Shown piece after piece: positions 16,784 through 25,146 of a stretch of 62,638 nt of DNA. The notes under the pieces are model-generated. The model was not told the DNA's origin, did no database searches, and worked only from the letters and a program-made list of their open reading frames with translations. Each line of letters opens with the position of its first letter. Position 1 is the first letter of the stretch. Source of the DNA: Bacillota bacterium (GTDB lineage: Bacteria > Bacillota > UBA4882 > UBA8346); contig JAEZCE010000051.1 in assembly GCA_023429995.1 (NCBI GenBank), positions 1 to 62,638 on the forward strand, in the 5' to 3' direction. The position numbers and the translations under genes were made by a program.

Positions 16784-17263
16784 TCATTTCTCCCCGCCCA
16801 TCCCCACTAACTTCAATAAATTCTCAAAATTGGTATAGTCCAACCGCGGTTCCTTGCCGTTTCTCATTCTTGCTTTGGCCAATGCCAGCTGTAAGTTGAT
16901 AAATGTAACTTGCCTCTCTAAAAAGTAGACATTCTCCACTCTCGGATCGGAAAGATCGGCATAGTTATAGCGGTTAATAGCTGTCTGATAATTATCAAGC
17001 GCTTTTTTGACCTCCTGATCCATCATAAACTCTATTTTTTCACAATCATCATGGCCCAGATACGGGGTTTCATTACCGCCCGGGGGCGTAACTCCGGTAG
17101 GGACCTTACGAAAATAAAATGGCTCCGGATTCCTCTCCGCTGGTTCCAGGTTATGGGATACATTAGCCGCTTCGGCATCTTTTGGGGAGGTTATTTTTTC
17201 TGATTTTTTTTTAAGAGGGTAACCATGGATTAACTTAGAAGCAGGATTGGTTTTGAAAATCAT
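16784..17263 (-). CDS. hypothetical protein
   Basis: A 159-residue soluble protein, start ATG 17263 behind AGGAG. Residues 1-75 are low-complexity, lysine- and proline-rich (PLKKKSEKIT, TGVTPPGGNE). Residues 80-159 are helical and charged (MMDQEVKKALDNYQTAINRY, VTFINLQLALAKARMRNGKE). I do not recognise the family. It is convergent with the DUF3793 gene and ends 13 bases from it. Confidence 0.6.
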   Translation of the reverse strand: MIFKTNPASKLIHGYPLKKKSEKITSPKDAEAANVSHNLEPAERNPEPFYFRKVPTGVTPPGGNETPYLGHDDCEKIEFMMDQEVKKALDNYQTAINRYNYADLSDPRVENVYFLERQVTFINLQLALAKARMRNGKEPRLDYTNFENLLKLVGMGGEK

Positions 17264-17400
17264 ATGAACACTCCTATCCCGATAAAATTTTTAAAACTTG
17301 GCTCATTTCAAATTATGAGAATGGATGCTCGGCTATTCCATAAAAATGTATAAAAAGGCCCGTTTAGGGGATCATTAACCAAAAAAGGAGAGTGAGCCGA

Positions 17401-17571
17401 TTGAACTACGAGCGGGTAAAGGAAATCATAGAATCTCACGGAGTCATTGCGGTGAATTATCATGAATCCCCGGTATGGCTGGAGCAGATTACCGATGATC
17501 AAAATGTGGAGATAACCACCCTTGATACTAATCAACGCATGGAAGTGCCCATTGATCAGCTCACTGAATAA
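17401..17571 (+). CDS. sspH: small acid-soluble spore protein, H type
   Basis: A 56-residue protein started at TTG 17401, ten bases after AAAAAAGGAG. The frame opens MNYERVKEIIESHGVIAVNY and continues SPVWLEQI and RMEVPIDQL, the pattern of H-type SASPs. These minor spore-core proteins are made in the forespore, so the gene marks the host as a spore-former. A weak sigma-G-like box pair (GAATG at 17319-17323, CATAAAA from 17339) lies upstream, but its spacing of 15 is short. Confidence 0.75.
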   Translation: MNYERVKEIIESHGVIAVNYHESPVWLEQITDDQNVEITTLDTNQRMEVPIDQLTE

Positions 17572-17680
17572 ATGGATGCCGTTCTATAAGCTTCGGCTCA
17601 GGTGTAAAAAAGGCTAAAGTTTTTTGGGGAAGCGACGAAAAAAGTATTACATGATCCATAACCTAAAGGAGTCGACATTC

Positions 17681-17818
17681 ATGACAAAAAAGAACGATGA
17701 ATTTAATTTGGAAACAAAATATCGGGTTGCAAATTTTAACCAGATTGTCGGAATTGCTGAAAAATTAATGACTTCATTGGTAAAGAGAGCCCAGCAAGTG
17801 GATAAAATCTCAAAATAA
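17681..17818 (+). CDS. small hypothetical protein
   Basis: A 45-residue protein, ATG 17681 nine bases after TAAAGGAG, which is why the longer frame from 17624 is not used. It is a single amphipathic helix after a short polar start (MTKKNDEFNLETKYR, then NQIVGIAEKLMTSLVKRAQQ). It lies between sspH and the cold-shock gene. Function unknown; a small spore-related protein is possible from its neighbour. Confidence 0.5.
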   Translation: MTKKNDEFNLETKYRVANFNQIVGIAEKLMTSLVKRAQQVDKISK

Positions 17819-17843
17819 TACCAACATTAACGATATCTTTTCA

Positions 17844-17873
17844 TTGACAATCTGGTTGGTAATATGTTATATT
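17844..17873 (+). promoter_or_regulatory. sigma-A promoter of the cold-shock gene
   Basis: TTGACA (17844-17849) and TATATT (17868-17873), with an 18-base spacer. This gives a leader of roughly 70 bases. Confidence 0.75.
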
Positions 17874-17880
17874 AATTAAA

Positions 17881-17927
17881 CGTGGTTATCATTACGTTCT
17901 CAAGAAACGTATAGTAATAAAACCACG
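17881..17927 (+). promoter_or_regulatory. structured 5' leader of the cold-shock gene
   Basis: CGTGGTT (17881-17887) pairs with AACCACG (17921-17927), enclosing ACGTT (17894-17898)/AACGT (17906-17910). The two-tier hairpin ends just before the GGAGG ribosome site near 17938-17942. Leaders of cold-shock genes often change structure with temperature; this is an inference here. Confidence 0.5.
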
Positions 17928-17950
17928 GATTTATGTAGGAGGAATTTCGA

Positions 17951-18148
17951 ATGCAAGGTAAGGTTAAATGGTTTAATTCGGAAAAAGGTTTTGGTTTCAT
18001 TGAAAGAGAAGGCGGCGAAGATGTTTTCGTTCATTTTTCCGCTATCCAAATGGACGGTTACAAAGCCTTGGAAGAAGGGCAAATGGTTGAATTCGATATT
18101 GTGAAAGGTGAACGTGGCGCTCAAGCTGCCAACGTAACGAAAATATAA
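17951..18148 (+). CDS. csp: cold-shock protein, CspA family
   Basis: A 65-residue single-domain RNA/single-stranded-DNA chaperone. RNP1 is KGFGFIE (residues 13-19) and RNP2 is VFVHFSAI (near 26-33), both intact. MQGKVKWFNSEKGFG is the invariant opening. It keeps mRNA unfolded at low temperature or in stationary phase. The start is ATG 17951 behind AGGAGGAATTT. It has its own promoter, structured leader and strong terminator. Confidence 0.97.
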   Translation: MQGKVKWFNSEKGFGFIEREGGEDVFVHFSAIQMDGYKALEEGQMVEFDIVKGERGAQAANVTKI

Positions 18149-18164
18149 TATTTCGAAGTAAACC

Positions 18165-18197
18165 AAGGTCCCGGAAAAATTTCCGGGACCTTTTATT
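18165..18197 (+). terminator. terminator of the cold-shock gene
   Basis: AAGGTCCCGGAAA (18165-18177) pairs with TTTCCGGGACCTT (18180-18192), then TTATTATAA. Confidence 0.9.
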
Positions 18198-18254
18198 ATA
18201 ATCCCTTACCATCCTGTCTTTTCTTTCCCCTTTCTCCAGTGCCATCCAAGAAAG

Positions 18255-19130
18255 CTAGCGAAACTGGGTAATCACAAAATTTTTGAATAATTGCACCGAA
18301 GACGGCAGAGCTCGCTCCTTCAGCCAGGCTAATCCTATTTCCCGTCTGCAGATAGGCTCGGTAATTGGAAGGCATCTAACTTTACTGGAATCAACTCCCG
18401 AAAACTTTGGGATGACAGCGACTCCAAGGCCTGAAGAAACCAGTCCCACCACGGTGGCGATATCTCCGCCTTCAAATTTCACTTGAGGGATAAAACCTGC
18501 CTGGCCGCAAAACTTTTCCAGCAGGGTCCGCATATTGTAGTTTTTTCGAAAACCGATGAACGATTCATTCCTCAAATCCGCCAGACGAATATCGGAAGAG
18601 GCTGCCAAAGCATGAGTTACCGGCAAATAAACGTATAAAGGCTCATCCAGCAAACGATGCCAGGCAATGTCCCCCCGCTCCTCAAAGGGAGCGGTTAAAC
18701 ACAGATCCACCTTTCCATCTATCAATTCTTTCAAAATAAACGGGGTCATATTCTCAAAAAGTCGGAATTCCACCCCCGGGTATTCCCGGGAAAATTTACT
18801 GATGATATCCGGTAAAATATTCAAACCGAGTGAAAGTAAAAACGCCAGTGAAATCACTCCAGTAGCCGGATTATTTAGCTGCTTGACGGCTTGCATGCCC
18901 TGATCGATTTCATTTAAAGCGCTTTCCACATGTTTCAAAAAAACTTTCCCAAAAGAATTCAAACGCACCGTCCGCCCTAACCGATCGAAAAGCAATACCC
19001 CTACTTCCGCTTCTAAATTCGTTATCGAACGGCTCAAAGCCGGCTGCGAAATAGCCAGGATTTGAGCGGCTTTGGTAAAGTGCTCGGTACGGGCCACGAC
19101 CCGAAAATATTCAAGTTGCTGCCATTCCAT
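18255..19130 (-). CDS. LysR-family transcriptional regulator
   Basis: A 291-residue LysR regulator. The N-terminal winged helix-turn-helix is MEWQQLEYFRVVARTEHFTK with AAQILAISQPALSRSITNLE (residues about 20-40). The rest is the effector-binding domain (VEFRLFENMTPF, FIGFRKNYNMRTL, VSSGLGVAVIPKF). It is divergent from the MFS gene at 19274 with a 143-base gap, the usual LysR arrangement, so it probably controls that transporter and itself. The effector is unknown; the domain resembles the CynR/GltC-like group. Confidence 0.9.
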   Translation of the reverse strand: MEWQQLEYFRVVARTEHFTKAAQILAISQPALSRSITNLEAEVGVLLFDRLGRTVRLNSFGKVFLKHVESALNEIDQGMQAVKQLNNPATGVISLAFLLSLGLNILPDIISKFSREYPGVEFRLFENMTPFILKELIDGKVDLCLTAPFEERGDIAWHRLLDEPLYVYLPVTHALAASSDIRLADLRNESFIGFRKNYNMRTLLEKFCGQAGFIPQVKFEGGDIATVVGLVSSGLGVAVIPKFSGVDSSKVRCLPITEPICRREIGLAWLKERALPSSVQLFKNFVITQFR

Positions 19131-19205
19131 GAATTTTCTCCAATCTCCATTTTTATTCCGAAAGATTTATAACAAAAAACTATTATTTCTATGTATATTA
19201 TAAAT

Positions 19206-19234
19206 TTGACGTTATCAAGTTACAAGAGTAAACT
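19206..19234 (+). promoter_or_regulatory. candidate promoter of the MFS gene
   Basis: TTGACG (19206-19211) and TAAACT (19229-19234) with a 17-base spacer lie within the LysR/MFS intergenic region. The AT-rich bases before it could hold the LysR site. Confidence 0.5.
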
Positions 19235-19273
19235 TAAAGGTGCAGCTTTGAAGAACAGAAAGGATGTTAATTC

Positions 19274-20488
19274 ATGGATTATATAGAGAAAAAAAGCCCC
19301 GCCTATAGCCGGGCTTTAATTGGGATGTTGGTTGGCAGTTTAGTCACTTATGCCAGTATCTATTGCCCCCAAACCCTGATCAGTGTTTTTTCCGATCAAT
19401 ATCATGTTACTCCGGCGACAGCCAGTTTTACCATTTCCTTTACCACCGGCGCCTTAGCTTTTTGCATGTTCTTTTTATCGCTTTTTTCAAATGCCTGGAG
19501 CCGGAAAACTATTATGAGCCTGTCGCTGGTCTTGACTTCCTTGTTTACCATTTTATCCGCTTTCGGACATAACTTTCATTACCTACTCCTCATGAGACTG
19601 CTAACAGGTATCAGCGCAGCGGGATTTCCGGCTGTAGCAATGACATATATCTATGAAGAATTTTCCCCGCGGAGCATCGGGGGCATTATGGGTGTTTATG
19701 TGGCCGGTAACGGTGTTGGCGCTTTTGTCGGCCGGGTAATCATCGGTACCATAACCGATCTCTTTTCCTGGCAAACGGCTGTCTTTGGATTGGGTGTAAT
19801 CAGCCTACTTTGCAGTATCTGCTTTTGGTCGGTGCTGCCAAACTCCCGGAATTTTCAACGGATGGCCATGGTCCCCCAAAAAATCAAAGAAAGCGTTAAA
19901 ACCAGTTTAAATAATAAAAATTTATTATTTCTTTACGGGATTGGCTTTTTATTGATGGGCGTCTATGTAACCCTGTTCAATTACATTGGTTATCCTTTGC
20001 GGAAAGCTCCCTATCATTTAAGCCAAACCACTTTAGGATTTATTTTCTTCGTCAATCTAGTCGGTTCCTGGGGATCCATTGTTTTTGGAAAAATGGCCGA
20101 TCGCTACCCCAGGCCTTTGGTAGTGAGCTGGGCAGTGATTTTGCTTTTAAGCGGCGCCTTGCTTACGCTAAATAGTAGCTTGATTGTGAAAATTGCCGGG
20201 CTCGTCGTTTTCGCCTTCGGATTTTTTGCCGGACATACTATCGCCTGCGGCTGGGTCGGCGTAGTATCCCCCCCTCAAAGCAAAGCGCAAGCCGCAGCAT
20301 TGTACCTCTTATTTTATTATTCCGGCTCCAGTCTGGTCGGTTGGTCTGGCGGATATTGCTGGTCCTTTTGGGGGTGGCCCGGTGTGGTCGGATTGGTTTG
20401 TGGGTTGATGGGAATTGCCATGTGGCTTGCCTTTCGGACTATCAATCCCAAAACGGTTCCCCATGAAGCCCCTAAATGTTCTTGTTGA
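19274..20488 (+). CDS. MFS transporter, YnfM/YybF-like
   Basis: A 404-residue major facilitator protein with 12 predicted membrane helices. SRKTIMSLSLVL lies between helices 2 and 3, and helix 4 opens with MRLLTGISAAGFPAVAMTYI. A second-half loop GKMADRYPRPLV repeats the first-half motif. The sequence resembles the YnfM/YybF exporters more than sugar porters. The start is ATG 19274 behind GAAAGGA. It is divergent from its likely LysR regulator. The substrate cannot be read from sequence. Confidence 0.88.
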   Translation: MDYIEKKSPAYSRALIGMLVGSLVTYASIYCPQTLISVFSDQYHVTPATASFTISFTTGALAFCMFFLSLFSNAWSRKTIMSLSLVLTSLFTILSAFGHNFHYLLLMRLLTGISAAGFPAVAMTYIYEEFSPRSIGGIMGVYVAGNGVGAFVGRVIIGTITDLFSWQTAVFGLGVISLLCSICFWSVLPNSRNFQRMAMVPQKIKESVKTSLNNKNLLFLYGIGFLLMGVYVTLFNYIGYPLRKAPYHLSQTTLGFIFFVNLVGSWGSIVFGKMADRYPRPLVVSWAVILLLSGALLTLNSSLIVKIAGLVVFAFGFFAGHTIACGWVGVVSPPQSKAQAAALYLLFYYSGSSLVGWSGGYCWSFWGWPGVVGLVCGLMGIAMWLAFRTINPKTVPHEAPKCSC

Positions 20489-20514
20489 TAGAAGGATCCA
20501 AACTTGCCTTGATT

Positions 20515-20550
20515 ATTGTGAAAGCCCGCTTGTTCACGGGCTTTCACAAT
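20515..20550. terminator. bidirectional terminator
   Basis: ATTGTGAAAGCCCG (20515-20528) pairs perfectly with CGGGCTTTCACAAT (20537-20550). It serves the convergent MFS and FAD-oxidoreductase genes; AAAAAAC follows. Confidence 0.9.
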
Positions 20551-20575
20551 AAAAAACATCTTAAAATCTTCGATA

Positions 20576-21910
20576 CTAACCGAGATAAGCTCCTTGTTCC
20601 ACCAATTTTTGTTGTAATTTTACAACCTTGACTTGTCGCAATGCTACACCATCTTGGACGGCAATCGCAGCAGCAGTTCCGGCAGCTTGTCCCGTTGCAA
20701 AACAGGCCGGCATGACCCGGAACGATCCATGCATAACCCGATCGGAGGAGATGGTCCTCCCGGCCACGATTACATTGGATAACCCTTTAGGCAGTAAAGC
20801 TCTATAGGGGATGGAATAGCTTTCCCCCGGCCGGTATCGGCTGGAGATATATTGATCTTGGTCGTTTTGATACGCAACGGATTTGGCGCTTACAGCATGT
20901 AAATCAATAGGATAGGCATATCGCGCGATGGTATCCGGATGTTGCCTTCGCGCGAAATAATCTTCTTGGGTAAGCCGGTACTCGCCGACAATCCGCCGGG
21001 TTTCCCGAATACCCACCATTGGACCGGAACTTGCCAAGACCGCCTTCTCCAGTCCGGGCACGTATTTTCTTAAGAACGTCAACATCGCCGGGATCTGGCG
21101 TCTGGATTCTATTTCGGCCCGGGTTAAATCCTCCGCTTTCAAAGGGTTAACCTCATATACGTGACCAAAGTTAAGACCGGCAATCCCCTGGTTTTGGAGA
21201 GAGAAACCGGCCACGTGTTTTTCCGGAAAGTTAAATTCTCCCTGAGCCCGGGCCCGGGCAACCGCTTTGATCAGGTTTCCGGTTTCACCGGCTTCCTTAG
21301 CATAAGCACAGAATTTTTCCATATCAATATTGGTGATCCGGTAACATAATGTGACTGCCTGAACCAGCCCATGCTCGTCTCCATATTCAAACTCCCCGCC
21401 CGCCTTCACTACGACATCGGCATCTCCGGTGCAGTCGATCACTATTTTGCAGGGAATTGCATATTGACCGGATTTGTTTTCCACTTTGACGGCCTGAACC
21501 GTGCCATGTTCTTGGATCACATCATGAACCATCGAGTGCAACAGGACATGACAACCGCTATCGAGTACGATCCTGTCCAAAACCCTTTTCAAGGCTTCCG
21601 GATCAATGGGAACCCAATCGTAGATCTGTTTCAGGCGTTCTTTTTTATCTTTAAAGGGTGAATCAAAACCCGTTTCCTGCTTCATTTTTTCCAATACTTC
21701 CAGTCCGATGCCCCTGATAATCACCTTTTCATCATCGGTATAAGGACAGAAAGCCGGCACCGATGCAGCCGTAGCCATACCGCCCAAGAAACCCCATTTC
21801 TCCACCAATAACACTTTAACTCCATTACGGGCCGCCGCTACCGCTGCTCCTATGCCGGAAGGTCCGCCGCCTGCAACAATGATATCATATGGTTCGGAAT
21901 TTATTTTCAC
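20576..21910 (-). CDS. FAD-dependent oxidoreductase (FAD_oxidored family)
   Basis: A 444-residue flavoprotein. The FAD loop is GGGPSGIGAAVAAARNG (residues 14-30), with EKWGFLGGMAT after it. A middle strand DCTGDADVVVKAGGEFEYG is typical of PF12831. A C-terminal IVAGRTISSDRVMHGSFRVM with FATGQAAGTAAA closes the FAD site. The start is GTG 21910 behind GAAAGGGTG. Members of this family sit in many carbohydrate clusters with no assigned substrate. A second, distinct member is at 31584, at the other side of the sugar importer. The 396-base gap upstream argues for its own promoter. Confidence 0.8.
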   Translation of the reverse strand: MKINSEPYDIIVAGGGPSGIGAAVAAARNGVKVLLVEKWGFLGGMATAASVPAFCPYTDDEKVIIRGIGLEVLEKMKQETGFDSPFKDKKERLKQIYDWVPIDPEALKRVLDRIVLDSGCHVLLHSMVHDVIQEHGTVQAVKVENKSGQYAIPCKIVIDCTGDADVVVKAGGEFEYGDEHGLVQAVTLCYRITNIDMEKFCAYAKEAGETGNLIKAVARARAQGEFNFPEKHVAGFSLQNQGIAGLNFGHVYEVNPLKAEDLTRAEIESRRQIPAMLTFLRKYVPGLEKAVLASSGPMVGIRETRRIVGEYRLTQEDYFARRQHPDTIARYAYPIDLHAVSAKSVAYQNDQDQYISSRYRPGESYSIPYRALLPKGLSNVIVAGRTISSDRVMHGSFRVMPACFATGQAAGTAAAIAVQDGVALRQVKVVKLQQKLVEQGAYLG

Positions 21911-22306
21911 GATCTATACACCCTTTCGTTCAATTTCATTTCATTACCAACCTGTCCTGAAACTTTTTATAGGGTTATATTTTTAGGATAATGCAGGTTG
22001 CTCCGTAAAAAAACCTTTCTAGATAGTCTCCCACCCCGGCATCCCAGGGCACATGAAAGGATAAAAATCCTGTAAGTTTTAGTGCGACCTGACCTACGCG
22101 TCCTAAAAGACGCGGCCCCTTCCCCTAAGAAGTCAAATAGCTAGCTTATTTAAATGGAAGGGTAACTATCTATTGTATTTAGGCTCCAAAGGCATCGGTT
22201 ACTCTCTACGCAACGGGGAGAGCGCGCCTTCATATTGAAGGCGCGAGAGAAGTATAAACCCAAATTCGTGGCTTTGCAGTTTTATTAGATTTTCTAAATT
22301 GTCCTC
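21911..22306. repeat. gene-free region with palindromic elements
   Basis: No plausible gene. CGCGTC (22097-22102) pairs with GACGCG (22109-22114), and GGCCCCTTCCCC follows. TAGCTAG is at 22138-22144. CGCGCCTTCA (22223-22232) pairs with TGAAGGCGCG (22236-22245), a 10-bp stem with a three-base loop. The mix resembles the elements at 13475-13570 and 62460-62570. Confidence 0.45.
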
Positions 22307-23275
22307 TTAAGTCGCTAAAAATTTCATCAACATTTTTAATTTCAATTCCATGGTCCCCGGCATCGCTTCATGGCCGAAATAACGCCAGATCGTAATATCT
22401 TTCGGACATTGCAAGTGGTTGTAAACCGAGATCATCGTAGAGGGCGGTGTGGTCTGGTCAATCAATCCCATAGCCATCTGGGTAAAACAATTTACGTTGG
22501 GAGCATGATTCATCACATCAAAATAACTCAGGGTCCGCTTGGCTTGAACTTCAATTTGGGGATCGGAATAACGGCGGAAAAATTCATTGAGTTCATTGTA
22601 TGGACCGCCGGGCGCAATATCAATCGCCCTTTCAAAATGAGCCAGGAATGGTGAATCCGCTATGGCAATCCGGGGAATATCCGACAGGGCCGCCGCCGCA
22701 ATCGTTAAAGCACCGCCCTGACTGCCACCCATCAAACCGATGCGTTTTTCATCAACCGTTTCCAATGAAGCCAAGACTTCAACAGCGCGGAGCGCATCCA
22801 TGTAAACTGCCCGGTAATAATATTCGTAAGGATTAAGAATCCCTTTGGTCAGCCAGCCTAGGGGATGTCCACCCGATACGATCATGTTATCCACACTATG
22901 GCCCTGCTGTCCACGGACTAGCATTTGTAGGCAGGCATAACCATGAAGCGCCATATTCACCGTATCATGTAGCTTCCCGTCGTAAGCCCAGTTATAACCA
23001 TGAAATAATACCAGTCCGGGATGGGGTCCGGCCCCAACCGGAATAACCAGCCAACCTTCAATATCCGCATCATGGAAACCCTTATAAATCATGTTATAAA
23101 CCTTGGCATTTCTGACTGGATAATCATAAGGCGTAAGCTCATATACCAGCCGGGTTTTTGATAATTCCTGCTTGGTTTGAGCCCAAAAGATTTCAAAATC
23201 AGCCTCCCGGGTTAGGGCAGGCTGATACCCTTTCAGTTTTTCTAAAGGCCAATCGTATGGTTGCGGCATTGTCAT
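22307..23275 (-). CDS. acetylxylan esterase / cephalosporin-C deacetylase family (CE7)
   Basis: A 322-residue alpha/beta hydrolase. The nucleophile elbow is GGSQGG, and RGQQG before it is the CE7 signature. A late GHE motif (YFGHEAMPG) supplies the histidine and GLIDQTTPP the aspartate. CE7 enzymes remove acetyl groups from oligosaccharides inside the cell; there is no signal peptide. The start overlaps the GH130 stop by four bases, so the two are translationally coupled. The context implies that the imported glycan is acetylated. Confidence 0.9.
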   Translation of the reverse strand: MTMPQPYDWPLEKLKGYQPALTREADFEIFWAQTKQELSKTRLVYELTPYDYPVRNAKVYNMIYKGFHDADIEGWLVIPVGAGPHPGLVLFHGYNWAYDGKLHDTVNMALHGYACLQMLVRGQQGHSVDNMIVSGGHPLGWLTKGILNPYEYYYRAVYMDALRAVEVLASLETVDEKRIGLMGGSQGGALTIAAAALSDIPRIAIADSPFLAHFERAIDIAPGGPYNELNEFFRRYSDPQIEVQAKRTLSYFDVMNHAPNVNCFTQMAMGLIDQTTPPSTMISVYNHLQCPKDITIWRYFGHEAMPGTMELKLKMLMKFLAT

Positions 23276-24255
23276 GCCCCTTTAATTTTGGGTTGATCGC
23301 ACAGCTTGATCAAATCATCCACAGAGGCTGTTGCCAAACATTCCACCGTATCGGCAGCGCCGTAATAAATCTTTACTTCACCGGAGTCTTCCAAAATCAT
23401 CCCTCCCGGGAAGATTACATCATTTCGGAATCCATCCCTCTCATAGGGTGTCTCGGCCACCAGCAACGGTTCTTGCGACATCCCAACGACTTTAGCGGGG
23501 TCATTCAAGTCCAGCAGCATAATTCCGGCAGTATATCTTTTCTGCCAACAATCCTCCCAGCCATTTTTGCCCCGGGTGCGATCAATATCGACCGCATGAA
23601 AGGTGGTCAGCCATCCGTAGGGAGTTTTTACGGGAGGCGCTGCCGGTCCGATCTTGTCATTGGCATAGGGTACATGTTCCACCGCCAATAACAGCTGGGA
23701 ATTTCCCCAATACTTCAGATCCGGAGAATCCGAGATCCAGGCATCAAAACGATCTTTGCCACCCCTGCTATAGACAGGAAAAGGCCGTTCCAACCGGAGG
23801 TATTTGCCATGGATTCGTTCCGGAAAAAGGGCCATATTCCGGTTATCCGGCACTGACATGCTAAGAATTTCAAATTTTTCAAAGTCTTCGGTTACAGCGA
23901 TACCGCCCCGCAGTCCATGACGGGTATCAACCGCAAAACAGACGTAACATTTTCCTTCGATCACTGTCAAGCGGGGATCATAGGCCCGCAAGATTTCGTC
24001 GTTTTTTAAATCAAAGCACGGTTTATTTTGAACGTTCCATTTAACCCCGTTTTCACTATAAGCCACCCCGATATTGGTACCTCTGAAATTGTTTCCACCC
24101 GAATAGCCATAATCATTCCGGAATAACATAACGTATTTGCCCTGATATTTGGTAACTCCGGCATTAAAAACCAGATTGGACTTGAAAGGAATATTCTTTG
24201 CCGCCAGAATTGGATTCCCGTCATAGCGCTTTATAACTGGACTTGATTGAAGCAT
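23272..24255 (-). CDS. glycoside hydrolase family 130 phosphorylase
   Basis: A 327-residue five-bladed beta-propeller enzyme without a signal peptide. Family motifs are FNAGVTKYQGKYVMLFRNDYG near 31-51, then DPRLTVIEGKCYVCF, and MALFPERIHGKYLRLERPFP. YYGAADTVECLATA closes the propeller. GH130 enzymes phosphorolyse beta-mannosides (beta-1,4-mannobiose, mannosyl-glucose or mannosyl-GlcNAc) to mannose 1-phosphate. The acceptor cannot be fixed by eye. The start is ATG 24255 behind AGGAG. It follows the permeases and precedes the esterase, so it is the cytoplasmic depolymerase of the imported sugar. Confidence 0.88.
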   Translation of the reverse strand: MLQSSPVIKRYDGNPILAAKNIPFKSNLVFNAGVTKYQGKYVMLFRNDYGYSGGNNFRGTNIGVAYSENGVKWNVQNKPCFDLKNDEILRAYDPRLTVIEGKCYVCFAVDTRHGLRGGIAVTEDFEKFEILSMSVPDNRNMALFPERIHGKYLRLERPFPVYSRGGKDRFDAWISDSPDLKYWGNSQLLLAVEHVPYANDKIGPAAPPVKTPYGWLTTFHAVDIDRTRGKNGWEDCWQKRYTAGIMLLDLNDPAKVVGMSQEPLLVAETPYERDGFRNDVIFPGGMILEDSGEVKIYYGAADTVECLATASVDDLIKLCDQPKIKGA

Positions 24256-24285
24256 GTTTTTACACTCCTATGTATAATTGATTCA

Positions 24286-25134
24286 TTAACCTTTCACTGC
24301 GCCGCTCATTAAACCGGAGATAAAGTATTTATTAAGGAATAAATATACGATCAGCATGGGAATTAGAGCGATCGAAGTAGCCGCCAGCATTAAGTTCCAT
24401 GAGGAAGCGGCTTCACCGGTTGACATCAGACTGATCACTCCTACAATTAATGGGGAACGTTCGGGATGGGCCATTGTAAACACTAAAGGTAATAAATAAT
24501 CGTTCCAGGCCCCCCGAAAAGACAGCAAACCAATGGTGGCCACTAAGGGCTTTAACAATGGAAAAATGACATTCCAATAAATTCTAACGAAACCACAGCC
24601 ATCGATTTTAGCGGCTTCATCGATCTCTTTGGAAATGGTCGCCAGATAGCCTTTGGCGATAAAAAACAAGGTTACGTTGATTCCGAGCACCCGGATCAGA
24701 ATCACTCCCCACAACGATGTGTGCAATCCAAAAACCTTGGCCACCTGAAGTTGGGGAAACAAACTAGAGGTACCCAAGGAGATAAACATGGTGGACAACA
24801 ACAATCCTAAAATGAATTTTTTGCCGACAAATACTCCCCGGTCAAAAACATAAGCCAATGTGGTAGCGGTGAGAATCGAACCGATCACAATGAAAAATGA
24901 CATATACATACTGTTCCAGGTGTAGCGGTTGAAATTTCCCAAATTCCAAGCCTTAACGTAATTTTCAGTCAAGAACTCTTTGGGAAAAATATTGGCTCCG
25001 GAAGTTAGGATCTCAGCATTGGTTTTAAAGGATGCCAAGATAATATAGATAATGGGAAAAATGCTTACAATGGTGATTCCAAGTAAAATCAGAAAAACCA
25101 AACTTTTCAATAAGTTCTTGGAAACTCCGGTCAT
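24286..25134 (-). CDS. sugar ABC transporter permease, MalG type
   Basis: A 282-residue inner-membrane subunit with six predicted helices. The EAA loop that meets the ATPase is EIDEAAKIDGCGFVRIYWNV (residues about 172-191). An N-terminal helix and a long periplasmic loop follow the MalG pattern. It lies 12 bases after the MalF-type gene. No ATPase gene is in the cluster, so a shared MsmX-type ATPase encoded elsewhere is likely, as in Bacillus. Confidence 0.92.
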   Translation of the reverse strand: MTGVSKNLLKSLVFLILLGITIVSIFPIIYIILASFKTNAEILTSGANIFPKEFLTENYVKAWNLGNFNRYTWNSMYMSFFIVIGSILTATTLAYVFDRGVFVGKKFILGLLLSTMFISLGTSSLFPQLQVAKVFGLHTSLWGVILIRVLGINVTLFFIAKGYLATISKEIDEAAKIDGCGFVRIYWNVIFPLLKPLVATIGLLSFRGAWNDYLLPLVFTMAHPERSPLIVGVISLMSTGEAASSWNLMLAATSIALIPMLIVYLFLNKYFISGLMSGAVKG

Positions 25135-25146
25135 GGTTTCACATCC

